This document shows, one piece after another, positions 1 through 4,878 of a stretch of DNA of 6,500 nucleotides. The stretch is from positions 1 through 6,500 of the forward strand of contig JAUVDU010000095.1 of the NCBI GenBank assembly GCA_030595135.1, given 5' to 3'. How positions within the stretch are numbered: position 1 is the stretch's first letter; each line of letters starts with the position of its first letter. This DNA is from Deltaproteobacteria bacterium (GTDB taxonomy: Bacteria > Desulfobacterota > Anaeroferrophillalia > Anaeroferrophillales > Tharpellaceae). The notes below the pieces were generated by a model, which was not told the origin of the DNA, ran no database searches, and saw only the letters and a list, made by a program, of their open reading frames with translations. A program made the translations under genes and the position numbers.

Positions 1-32
1 CTCCGGTTGAGATGATTTTGGAGGAGTTGTAA
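1..32 (+). CDS. 3' end of an upstream gene (partial, unidentified)
   Basis: Frame 3 is the only forward frame open from the window edge. It reads ...PVEMILEEL and stops at TAA 30-32, which overlaps the ATG of the MoaE-like gene by one base (TAATG). That arrangement is typical of translationally coupled operon genes. Nine residues are too few to identify the product. A molybdenum-cofactor gene would fit the neighbour, but this is only inference. The purine-rich Shine-Dalgarno of the next gene lies inside these last codons. Confidence 0.4.
   Translation, partial: PVEMILEEL
20..26 (+). promoter_or_regulatory. Ribosome binding site of the MoaE-like gene
   Basis: GGAGGAG at 20-26 lies close upstream of the ATG at 32 (GGAGG ends 7 nt before it). 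It fixes the start and sits inside the last codons of the upstream frame, consistent with coupled translation. Confidence 0.75.
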
Positions 33-454
33 TGGGAGAAGTGAGTAAAGAAGTAGACATTGAGGTGGCGGTCGCTACCGAACCTTTTTTGGTGGCTGAG
101 CTCTATGCTCAATTTATAGAAAAGGAGAGCGATGCCACCGGTACCGTAGTCATGCACCATGGGCGGGTTAAATATCCGGGTAAAGTGCTGCCCGATTTTC
201 GCGTGGTCAGTCTTGATGCTTTAGTTGGTGATGTTTGCGAGGGGTTGCGCACGATCGGGGTTGATGCGGCCTGGAATTTTTCACTCCACCGCATCTTTAT
301 CCTGCATCGCCTGGGAACTGTCGAACGAGGGGGTGACGTTTTGCTGGTTATTTGTTCCGCCGCAACCCGCAGAGATGCCTTTTCGGCCTGTGCCTGGATT
401 GTCGATGAGGTGAAAAAAGAGCAGCTTATAGCCCTGCGCGAACTACCTTTTTAG
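32..454 (+). CDS. moaE: MoaE-like molybdopterin synthase large-subunit homologue, 140 aa
   Basis: MoaE, with MoaD, inserts the two dithiolene sulphurs into precursor Z (cPMP) to make molybdopterin in the cytoplasm. The match to the family rests on the order of blocks: a GTVVMHHGRV segment (about residues 37-46), ILHRLGTVERGGD (90-102, equivalent to VIHRIGELWPGD in E. coli) and AFSACAWIVDEVKKE (116-130), the C-terminal helix. The ATG at 32 has a strong GGAGG at 20-24, spaced 7 nt. Aligned by eye to E. coli MoaE, Lys119 is kept (K128), but Arg39 becomes K47, His103 becomes T112 and Lys126 becomes L135. The protein also stops about 20 residues earlier than E. coli MoaE. It may be a divergent deltaproteobacterial MoaE variant, a MoaE-like protein with another role, or a decayed copy. 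Family assignment is fairly sure; activity is not. Its stop codon lies in the arm of the palindrome that follows. Confidence 0.8.
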   Translation: MGEVSKEVDIEVAVATEPFLVAELYAQFIEKESDATGTVVMHHGRVKYPGKVLPDFRVVSLDALVGDVCEGLRTIGVDAAWNFSLHRIFILHRLGTVERGGDVLLVICSAATRRDAFSACAWIVDEVKKEQLIALRELPF

Positions 455-597
455 TGCCTGACCGAAAACCGCCAATTTCCTCGATTGCAGCGTTAGGCTC
501 AAATTTTAATCCTCGGAATACCTAGTGTATGCCTGCGGTTAAAATCATCGCCTGCCTTGCACTCAAGAAAATTGTCAGGTTTTCGGTCAGGCACTAA
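451..597. mobile_element. MITE-like palindromic element with 20-bp perfect terminal inverted repeats
   Basis: Bases 451-470 (TTAGTGCCTGACCGAAAACC) recur as an exact reverse complement at 578-597. The inner halves also pair imperfectly: AATTT-CT-GA-TGCA, then AGGC, ATTTTAA and ATAC, around a CTAG-like centre near 522-525. The whole segment can therefore fold into one long interrupted hairpin. There is no coding capacity. Both ends carry TA (452-453 and 595-596), which would be a TA target duplication as made by IS630/Tc1-mariner-type transposases; this is inferred. The element fills the complete gap between two convergent genes. It supplies the G of the moaE TAG stop on one side and abuts the TAA stop of the opposite gene on the other. 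It could also stabilise 3' ends or block read-through between the convergent genes, but no T-run follows in either direction. Confidence 0.8.
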
Positions 598-1029
598 TTA
601 GAAAACACCCAGTTGGCAGGGTGATATCTTGATCTTGAGGGTCTCGCAGGCTGCAGTAATTTCAGTTTTTTTAAGGTTGAAACGGTCGGCTATTTGCCAG
701 GCTTCAAGGCATGGCAGACTCTGATCTTTAAGGGCGTTGTTCAATGCTTCCTGGAGTTCTTGACTCGGGGGTGATTTAGCTTCAGTAAACTCTTTTTTAC
801 GGCTATGACCAAAAAGTCCGAGTTGGCATCCGCTCAGGCGGATCTCCAGAAGGTCGGCGGCCCGGCCAACCTCGGCCGGGGAAAAACCAGTTTCTAACGC
901 CAGTTGATGGGCTTTGGTGCAGCTCAAACGTTGGTTCTCCGCAACCTTGATCACTTTCTGCTTTAACTCTTCGGGGATGGTTGCGTCGCTGTGTTTTGCG
1001 GCATAGTTGCCGGTGTCTAGGTGAGTCAT
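598..1029 (-). CDS. Uncharacterised 143-aa protein of two tandem CQLG(L/V)F repeats
   Basis: I do not recognise this gene by function. The protein consists of two copies of a 55-residue unit, residues 19-73 and 89-143. They align without gaps with 18 identities. Each unit has a Cys at unit position 19 (C37/C107), an A-x-Q-x-A helix, a segment that reads like a helix-turn-helix (AEVGRAADLLEI; TEITAACETLKI) and a terminal CQLG(L/V)F with a second Cys (C68/C138). A short charged linker (about 74-88) joins them. The protein has no signal peptide or membrane segment, so it is probably cytosolic. Paired Cys in each unit suggest metal binding, redox or sensing, and the helical part suggests DNA or protein contact; both are inference. 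The ATG at 1029 overlaps the TGA of the 33-aa frame upstream (TGATG), with an AAGG-type site about 12 nt before it. The protein ends on the last Phe of repeat 2, so it looks complete. Confidence 0.8.
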   Translation of the reverse strand: MTHLDTGNYAAKHSDATIPEELKQKVIKVAENQRLSCTKAHQLALETGFSPAEVGRAADLLEIRLSGCQLGLFGHSRKKEFTEAKSPPSQELQEALNNALKDQSLPCLEAWQIADRFNLKKTEITAACETLKIKISPCQLGVF

Positions 1030-1130
1030 CAGTCGGTTTTCCTTGTTTCCTGTGTTTTAGTTTTTTTGCCGGTTTCTGAGTTTAGTTTATCCGTTTTTTT
1101 TGGGCCGGCCACCTGGCAGGCGGGTTTCAT
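1029..1130 (-). CDS. Putative 33-aa basic peptide, coupled to both neighbours
   Basis: This small frame starts with ATG (1130-1128) directly after the TGA (1133-1131) of the 29-aa gene. It ends with TGA (1031-1029), which shares its A with the ATG of the 143-aa gene. The peptide begins MKPACQVAGPKK and is rich in Lys and Thr, with one Cys (C5) and no hydrophobic stretch. It has no Shine-Dalgarno of its own, so it would rely on ribosomes finishing the upstream gene. The exact stop/start junctions at both ends argue that it is translated. Its low-complexity content leaves open that it serves mainly as a translated spacer that couples the 143-aa gene to the upstream gene. No function is recognised. 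Confidence 0.5.
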   Translation of the reverse strand: MKPACQVAGPKKTDKLNSETGKKTKTQETRKTD

Positions 1131-1220
1131 TCAAGTCGCAATGCCCATTCTGGGCAGGATGTGGGCCTGGAGAAGATACCAGGCAATGACGATGCCTAAA
1201 ACGATCAGCAGCTCTTTCAT
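1131..1220 (-). CDS. 29-aa single-span membrane peptide
   Basis: This is a complete small gene, ATG 1220-1218 to TGA 1133-1131, with an excellent Shine-Dalgarno (GGAGG at 1234-1230, 9 nt before the ATG). The product starts MKELLIVLGIVIAWYLL. It has a short charged N-terminus, a hydrophobic helix over about residues 4-22, and a polar tail ending LPRMGIAT. It should be an inner-membrane micropeptide; a helix this short may sit tilted or bind a partner. It lies 31 bp downstream of the 3D-domain lipoprotein gene on the same strand. The Shine-Dalgarno quality and complete frame make it convincing as a gene, although it is below usual length cut-offs. A role with the lipoprotein in the envelope is inference. 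Confidence 0.7.
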   Translation of the reverse strand: MKELLIVLGIVIAWYLLQAHILPRMGIAT

Positions 1221-1229
1221 AATTTTTTA

Positions 1230-1234
1230 CCTCC
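1230..1234 (-). promoter_or_regulatory. Ribosome binding site of the 29-aa membrane peptide gene
   Basis: On the minus strand, TAGGAGGT contains a perfect GGAGG (1234-1230), 9 nt before ATG 1220. It is among the best Shine-Dalgarno sites on the minus strand of this window and is the main evidence that the tiny frame is expressed. Confidence 0.7.
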
Positions 1235-1251
1235 TATATGTTATTAAGAGC

Positions 1252-1782
1252 CTAATCGACTCTATAGATATCAATCTTCTTTCTGCCCCATTCAAGGGCT
1301 CGGTTATGAGAATCGAAAAAAAGGTCAAGCCTTTTGGCTCCTTTGATAGCCGAGCCGCGATCTTCAACTACGCCATAGCCGTACCCGGGAATGTAGAAGC
1401 GGGTGCCGAAAGGGTGATAGCGGGTATCGGCCGCTAAGGTTCCGTCTTGGGTGAACCAGAGCCAGGGGAAGAAAAGATACCAGGGCCGCTGCAAAAGTCC
1501 GGGATTGGGTTCCCTGGGTACGGAGCCGTTGGCGGTCAGTCCGCTGTACTCCCGTCCCCGGTTTTTCCCGGTTGTAATATAGCGGTTCCAGAAATCAAGT
1601 TTGAGAAACTTCCAGCTCCCTCTCTCCCATCCGCAACATTGGCCGCAGCCGCAATAGGCCGTGGTCTCTACCTTGATTGCCTTGCCGTGGCTGCTGCAAC
1701 CGCAGAGAGTGAACAGAATCAGGATGACGATGATCCATTGATAGTTTCTGTTTATGGTGCTAGTGTCGGTTTTGCAATACAT
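1252..1782 (-). CDS. 3D-domain lipoprotein (predicted peptidoglycan-acting envelope protein), 176 aa
   Basis: The C-terminal part carries the 3D domain (three Asp) found in MltA-type lytic transglycosylases and related cell-wall proteins. Visible signatures are GTLAADTRYHPFGTRFYIPG (114-133), VVEDRGSAIKG (138-148), RLDLFFDSHNRALEWGR (151-167) and the three Asp D119, D141 and D153. A signal peptide with hydrophobic core 17-27 ends in LCGC, a lipobox-like site with Cys29 as the predicted lipidated residue. A Cys cluster (C44, C46, C49, C50, YCGCGQCC) follows at the domain start. Between it and the Asp core sits an insertion of about 60 residues with a Trp/Phe-rich stretch (RPWYLFFPWLWF, 99-110). 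The protein is probably exported and membrane-anchored. Whether it cleaves glycan is unproven. The ATG at 1782 lacks a good Shine-Dalgarno, but no better in-frame start precedes the signal peptide. It is first in the cluster with the three small genes downstream. Confidence 0.82.
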   Translation of the reverse strand: MYCKTDTSTINRNYQWIIVILILFTLCGCSSHGKAIKVETTAYCGCGQCCGWERGSWKFLKLDFWNRYITTGKNRGREYSGLTANGSVPREPNPGLLQRPWYLFFPWLWFTQDGTLAADTRYHPFGTRFYIPGYGYGVVEDRGSAIKGAKRLDLFFDSHNRALEWGRKKIDIYRVD

Positions 1783-1797
1783 GATTGTTGATATACA
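1772..1797 (+). promoter_or_regulatory. Weak candidate promoter region of pyrF
   Basis: TATACA at 1792-1797 resembles a -10 hexamer ahead of pyrF. The nearest -35-like TTGCAA (1772-1777) is only 14 bp away, shorter than the usual 16-18, so this is weak. Two copies of ATACATGA (1777-1784, 1793-1800) lie in the same short divergent gap. The pyrF promoter could instead lie within the lipoprotein gene. Confidence 0.25.
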
Positions 1798-1806
1798 TGA
1801 ACTATT

Positions 1807-1812
1807 AAGGAG
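1807..1812 (+). promoter_or_regulatory. Ribosome binding site of pyrF
   Basis: AAGGAG at 1807-1812, 8 nt before ATG 1821, selects that start over others in the same region. Confidence 0.8.
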
Positions 1813-1820
1813 ATTGTTAA

Positions 1821-2633
1821 ATGAATTTTATAAAAAAGTTAGAACTTATCCAGAAAAAAAACAGCTCACTGCTCTGTGTTGGGCTGGATCCGTCGTTGGA
1901 ACGTCTGCCGGAGTCATGTCGCACACAACCGCAGCCTTTTTTGGCTTTTAATCAAGCTTTGATCGATGCGACGGCTGATCTTGTTTGTGCCTATAAGCCT
2001 CAAATTGCACACTATGCGGCGGTTGGGGCCGAGATGGAACTTTTGGCAACGATCAACTATATTCATGATAATTATCCTGATATTCCGGTAATTCTTGATG
2101 CCAAGCGGGGTGATATCGGTAGTACGGCGGAAAAATATGCCGTCGAAGCCTTTATACGATATCAGGCCGATGCGGTTACTGTCAATCCCTATCTTGGTGG
2201 AGATTCACTTGAACCTTTTCTCAAATATAGGGAAAAGGGGGTGGTTATCCTCTGTCGTACCTCAAATCCCGGGGGCAGCGACTTGCAAGGGCTTGAGATT
2301 GACGGTGAACCGCTTTATCTCAAGCTTGCTGAATTGGCGGCCGTTTCCTGGAATGAAAATCGCAATATTTTGTTGGTCGTGGGTGCAACCTGGCCGACCG
2401 AACTCGCCCGAGTGCGGGAGAAGGTTGGTGATATCCCCTTGCTGGTGCCCGGAATTGGGGCGCAAGGGGGCGATTTAGCGGCGGTAATGCAGGTTGGCCT
2501 GGATAGTCATAGGGCGGGACTGGTGATTAATTCATCCCGCGGTATTATCTATGCCGATTCAGGGGATGGTTTTGCCGAGGCGGCTCGACAGGCTGCGCTG
2601 GAGTTGCGGGACGCGATCAACAGCCATCGTTGA
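1821..2633 (+). CDS. pyrF: Orotidine 5'-phosphate decarboxylase
   Basis: PyrF decarboxylates orotidine 5'-monophosphate to UMP, the last step of de novo pyrimidine synthesis, in the cytosol. The 270-aa length and layout match the longer OMP decarboxylase subtype (the one sometimes called type 2) rather than the roughly 230-240-aa E. coli type. LCVGLDPS (18-25) opens the barrel. AYKPQIAHY (57-65) carries the substrate-contacting Lys. LDAKRGDIGSTAEKYA (92-107) holds the catalytic D93-K95-D98 set. VNPYLGGDSL follows at 121-130. PGIGAQGGD (210-218) and SSRGIIYA (238-245) form the phosphate-binding end, including the Arg that grips phosphate. Start ATG 1821 has AAGGAG 8 nt upstream. The gene is divergent from the 3D-lipoprotein gene. 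No strong terminator follows, only a weak TCAAC/GTTGA hairpin over its stop. It appears intact. Confidence 0.97.
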   Translation: MNFIKKLELIQKKNSSLLCVGLDPSLERLPESCRTQPQPFLAFNQALIDATADLVCAYKPQIAHYAAVGAEMELLATINYIHDNYPDIPVILDAKRGDIGSTAEKYAVEAFIRYQADAVTVNPYLGGDSLEPFLKYREKGVVILCRTSNPGGSDLQGLEIDGEPLYLKLAELAAVSWNENRNILLVVGATWPTELARVREKVGDIPLLVPGIGAQGGDLAAVMQVGLDSHRAGLVINSSRGIIYADSGDGFAEAARQAALELRDAINSHR

Positions 2634-2660
2634 GAGTTGATTTTTCTTGAAAACTTTTTC

Positions 2661-2689
2661 TTGACAAAGCTGCGACTGGATGTTAAATA
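2661..2689 (+). promoter_or_regulatory. Sigma-70-type promoter of the 146-aa gene
   Basis: A perfect TTGACA (2661-2666) is followed after 17 bp by TAAATA (2684-2689), with an extended -10 TG at 2681-2682. The start would be near 2696, giving a leader of roughly 60 nt. The -35 overlaps the second copy of a TTTTTCTTGA direct repeat (2641-2650 and 2655-2664), a possible operator. Confidence 0.6.
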
Positions 2690-2745
2690 AGACAAAGAAG
2701 ATAGTGTTACTCGTTTTTCATGAGTCATTTAAATCATATTCTAAA

Positions 2746-2751
2746 AAGGAG
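2746..2751 (+). promoter_or_regulatory. Ribosome binding site that sets the 146-aa start
   Basis: AAGGAG (2746-2751) lies 7 nt before ATG 2759. The earlier in-frame ATG at 2720 has no such site and would place this one inside the gene. The 2759 start is therefore preferred. Confidence 0.8.
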
Positions 2752-2758
2752 ATTTATT

Positions 2759-3199
2759 ATGTGTATAGAGATTAAACAACAGTGTATCGGTGGTCATCAA
2801 AGTGCTCAATTCAGCAATCTTGACAATGTTTTGCCGGCTGCAGTGATCAATAAAGTTTATTGTCCTGAATGTCAGGAAAAACCGGAGTTTGATGTTGCCA
2901 CCATGCTTGAAGATAATGGCTGGTTGATTGATTACGATATGGAACTTGCCGTCTATCTCCTCGACAAGCATGGTATTGAGAAAGAGTTGGTTACGCCGGA
3001 ATACCTTTTTGATAGCCGCTATTCAACCTGGCAGGGAATGTCGCCGACCGATATGGCGGAAAGTATTCGTGAACGTCAGGAGATTATAGCTCTGGCCAAG
3101 GTCGATAAGAAAAAATATTTCGAGACCATGAAGAGCTGGAGTATTGACCGAATGAAAGCTTTTACTGAGGCCGGCTGGCGCAAAGCCCAAGTTGCCTAG
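2759..3199 (+). CDS. Uncharacterised 146-aa Cys-containing protein
   Basis: I do not recognise a function. The N-terminus carries a set of possible metal ligands: C2, C9 and H13, and a CPEC knuckle at C35/C38. This suggests a small zinc- or iron-binding module. The rest is hydrophilic and helical, with notable segments DNGWLIDYDMELA (52-64), TPEYLFDSRYSTWQGM (79-94) and a charged C-terminal helix ending in AGWRKAQVA. It has no signal peptide or membrane span, so it should be cytosolic. The gene has its own promoter-like sequence upstream and a clear intrinsic terminator 50 bp downstream, so it is probably monocistronic. The terminal Met-Cys and spaced Cys could equally serve a redox role. It seems intact. 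Confidence 0.85.
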   Translation: MCIEIKQQCIGGHQSAQFSNLDNVLPAAVINKVYCPECQEKPEFDVATMLEDNGWLIDYDMELAVYLLDKHGIEKELVTPEYLFDSRYSTWQGMSPTDMAESIRERQEIIALAKVDKKKYFETMKSWSIDRMKAFTEAGWRKAQVA

Positions 3200-3200
3200 C

Positions 3201-3231
3201 TCTATTTTTTTTCCTCTCCTCCTCCCCCTTC
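3201..3231. other. Pyrimidine tract between gene stop and terminator
   Basis: The plus strand is almost purely pyrimidine here (T8 followed by C/T blocks), directly after the stop of the 146-aa gene. It may be an unstructured run-up to the terminator or a landing site for termination factors. No coding signal is present. Confidence 0.4.
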
Positions 3232-3247
3232 CGGGATAAATTCCCGG
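3231..3247. other. Small hairpin just upstream of the terminator
   Basis: CCGGGA (3231-3236) pairs with TCCCGG (3242-3247) around a TAAAT loop. It is one base from the main terminator stem and could stack on it. Confidence 0.45.
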
Positions 3248-3248
3248 G

Positions 3249-3291
3249 TAATGGCGGATTCAGCATGGTGCCGGATCCGCCATTATTTTTT
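3249..3291 (+). terminator. Intrinsic terminator after the 146-aa gene
   Basis: A perfect 11-bp stem, TAATGGCGGAT (3249-3259) with ATCCGCCATTA (3275-3285), is followed at once by six T (3286-3291). The loop can partly pair further (GCA/TGC). It is oriented for the plus-strand gene. On the other strand no T-run follows the stem, so ispH, which ends at 3300, would be terminated less efficiently here. Confidence 0.9.
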
Positions 3292-3299
3292 GTAACTAT

Positions 3300-4169
3300 T
3301 CAGGATAAATCTTGCAACCTCTTTAATACTTCATCAATTAGCCATCTCGGGGTTGAGGCGCCGGCACTGATGCCGACAGTTTTCTTGTCTGCAATCCACT
3401 CGGTTTGTAGATCCTCTGCTGTTTCAATGTGGTAAGAGGCTGGTTGTCTCTCCTCGCAGAGTTCATGCAAGCGGTTGGTGTTGGCACTGTTGCGGCCTCC
3501 GATAATGAGCATGCAATCACATTTTTTCGCGAGCTCAAGGGCTTCACTTTGCCGGTCGCTGGTGGCTGTACAGATAGTGTTGAAACAGCGCAATTCACCT
3601 TTGATGGTCAGCAGGGACAGGACAATCTTATTGTAGAGTTGTTGTGATAGTGTGGTTTGAGCCAGAAGGGCAATGCGGGAAGTTTTGCGTTTTGTGAAAA
3701 ACTCGGCCGGAATGTCGGCTGGCTTGGAGATAACCAAGGTTCGTTGCGGATCTCCGTAGCTGATAAGACCGGCAACCTCGGGATGGTCGAGCTCCCCAAG
3801 AATAAGGACTTGGTAGCCGGTTTCACTCATCTCTTCGACAATTTCCTGGGCTCGCCGGACAAAGGGGCAGGTGGCGTCGATTACGGTTAGATTTGGTCGT
3901 TGTTCCAGCTCTTGGGCAAGTTGTTTGGTGATGCCATGAGACCTGATGATGACAACTCCCTGTCCCAGTTCGTTAATATCGCCAACCTGTTTGATGCCTA
4001 ATGTGGCCAGTTGATTAACTACTTGGGGGTTGTGAATGATCGGGCCTAATGTGCGGATCTGGAGGCCGGGATATTTATCGGGGGCTTTATTGGCTAGATT
4101 GACGGCTCGTTTGACGCCGAAACAGAATCCGGCGGTTTTGGCAATTTCGACCTGCATCTTTTTAACCAT
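3300..4169 (-). CDS. ispH: 4-hydroxy-3-methylbut-2-enyl diphosphate reductase
   Basis: IspH (LytB) is the last enzyme of the MEP pathway. It reduces HMBPP to IPP and DMAPP with an oxygen-sensitive iron-sulphur cluster. The 289-aa protein shows the three conserved cluster Cys: C16 in AGFCFGVKRA, C101 in DATCPFV and C200 in NTICTATSDRQ. It also has the substrate residues H46 (IIHNP), H78 (RSHG), H129 and E131 (DHPE), the QTT motif (171-173) and GGRNSANTNRL (224-234). ISAGASTPRWLIDEV closes the C-terminus. ATG 4169 overlaps the end of cmk by 8 nt (ATGGTTAA), pointing to coupled translation from an AAGG inside cmk; a second Met at codon 5 has no better site. In many bacteria cmk and ispH are followed by rpsA; here ispH is last and faces the convergent 146-aa gene. 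It appears intact. Confidence 0.97.
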   Translation of the reverse strand: MVKKMQVEIAKTAGFCFGVKRAVNLANKAPDKYPGLQIRTLGPIIHNPQVVNQLATLGIKQVGDINELGQGVVIIRSHGITKQLAQELEQRPNLTVIDATCPFVRRAQEIVEEMSETGYQVLILGELDHPEVAGLISYGDPQRTLVISKPADIPAEFFTKRKTSRIALLAQTTLSQQLYNKIVLSLLTIKGELRCFNTICTATSDRQSEALELAKKCDCMLIIGGRNSANTNRLHELCEERQPASYHIETAEDLQTEWIADKKTVGISAGASTPRWLIDEVLKRLQDLS

Positions 4170-4857
4170 TAAAGCGAGCCTTGTAGAGTTCTATAATGCG
4201 TTGGCTGACACCTTCAATATCCAGGTCAGCAGTGTCAATAAAAATCGCATCGTCAGCTTTGCGCAGAGGGGCTTCGGAGCGGGAACTGTCGGCCTGGTCG
4301 CGATTGGCAATGGCTTCAGTGACACTTTTCAGGTCTACTTCAGCATTTAGTTTCTGTTCTGCAAAGCGGCGTCGGGCCCGGGTGCTAAGATCTGCATCGA
4401 GGTAAATCTTAAGGTCAGCATGAGGGAAGATGACGGTTCCGGCATCACGGCCATCGATAATGGCGTGGTTGTGTTGGGCGGCCGCTCTTTGTAGAGGAAG
4501 CAGAGCCTTTCTGACGCAAGCGAGACTTGAGACGGCTGATGCGAGAGCGTCAATCTCGGGGCTGCGGATGGTGCTGGTAACCTCTTGTTCATTGCAGAAG
4601 ACCAGATTATTTTTACCTGCTGCCTGAAAGCGGATCTTGAGGTTTTGCAGAAGTGACGGCAAGGCGCTCTCGCTGGTTACATCTAGCCCGGCTTCTCGGG
4701 CCGCCCAGGCGACACAACGATACATGGCTCCGGTATCGATGTAACTTAAGTTAAGCTGGGCAGCAATCTTTTTACTGACCGTACTCTTACCCGCCCCCGA
4801 GGGGCCGTCAATAGTAATGATAAAATTTTTGTTAGACTTCTGCATATCAGTTTTCAT
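4162..4857 (-). CDS. cmk: Cytidylate kinase
   Basis: Cmk phosphorylates CMP and dCMP with ATP, recycling cytidine nucleotides from RNA and lipid turnover in the cytosol. In this 231-aa protein the Walker A loop GPSGAGKS is at 18-25. IDTGAMYR (40-47) and IRSPEI (97-102) form the CMP-binding region. DGRDAGTVIFP (135-145) matches the family DGRDxGTVVFP block, with Ala where Ile is usual. The lid/C-terminal block reads NRDQADSSRSEAPLRKADDAI (185-205), carrying the Asp and Arg that bind CMP. The ATG at 4857 is bounded by an in-frame TAA just upstream but has no recognisable Shine-Dalgarno. Met5 is an alternative, also without one. Only 21 bp separate the start from the MITE-like element, which lies between it and efp. 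The stop overlaps ispH by 8 nt. Confidence 0.95.
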   Translation of the reverse strand: MKTDMQKSNKNFIITIDGPSGAGKSTVSKKIAAQLNLSYIDTGAMYRCVAWAAREAGLDVTSESALPSLLQNLKIRFQAAGKNNLVFCNEQEVTSTIRSPEIDALASAVSSLACVRKALLPLQRAAAQHNHAIIDGRDAGTVIFPHADLKIYLDADLSTRARRRFAEQKLNAEVDLKSVTEAIANRDQADSSRSEAPLRKADDAIFIDTADLDIEGVSQRIIELYKARFNG

Positions 4858-4878
4858 GTTTTACAAAAAGTTAAGATT

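Noticed and set aside
451..597. Palindrome as a classical bidirectional intrinsic terminator
   Set aside because: No T-run follows the stem in either direction, and the stem is far longer than a terminator. The TA-flanked perfect ends fit an inserted element better.
1021..1437. 138-aa plus-strand open frame
   Set aside because: It lies antisense across the small genes and the 3D-lipoprotein gene, with no family features and no good RBS. The minus-strand frames have clear motifs and start signals.
2617..2633. Hairpin TCAAC/GTTGA at the pyrF stop as terminator
   Set aside because: The stem is only five weak pairs with a 7-nt loop, and the following T-run is displaced. The support is insufficient.
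2720..2758. Upstream ATG extending the Cys protein to 159 aa
   Set aside because: No ribosome binding site precedes 2720, and the strong AAGGAG of ATG 2759 would lie inside the coding region.
4036..4350. 104-aa plus-strand frame across the cmk/ispH junction
   Set aside because: It is a shadow of two well-identified minus-strand genes, without recognisable features.
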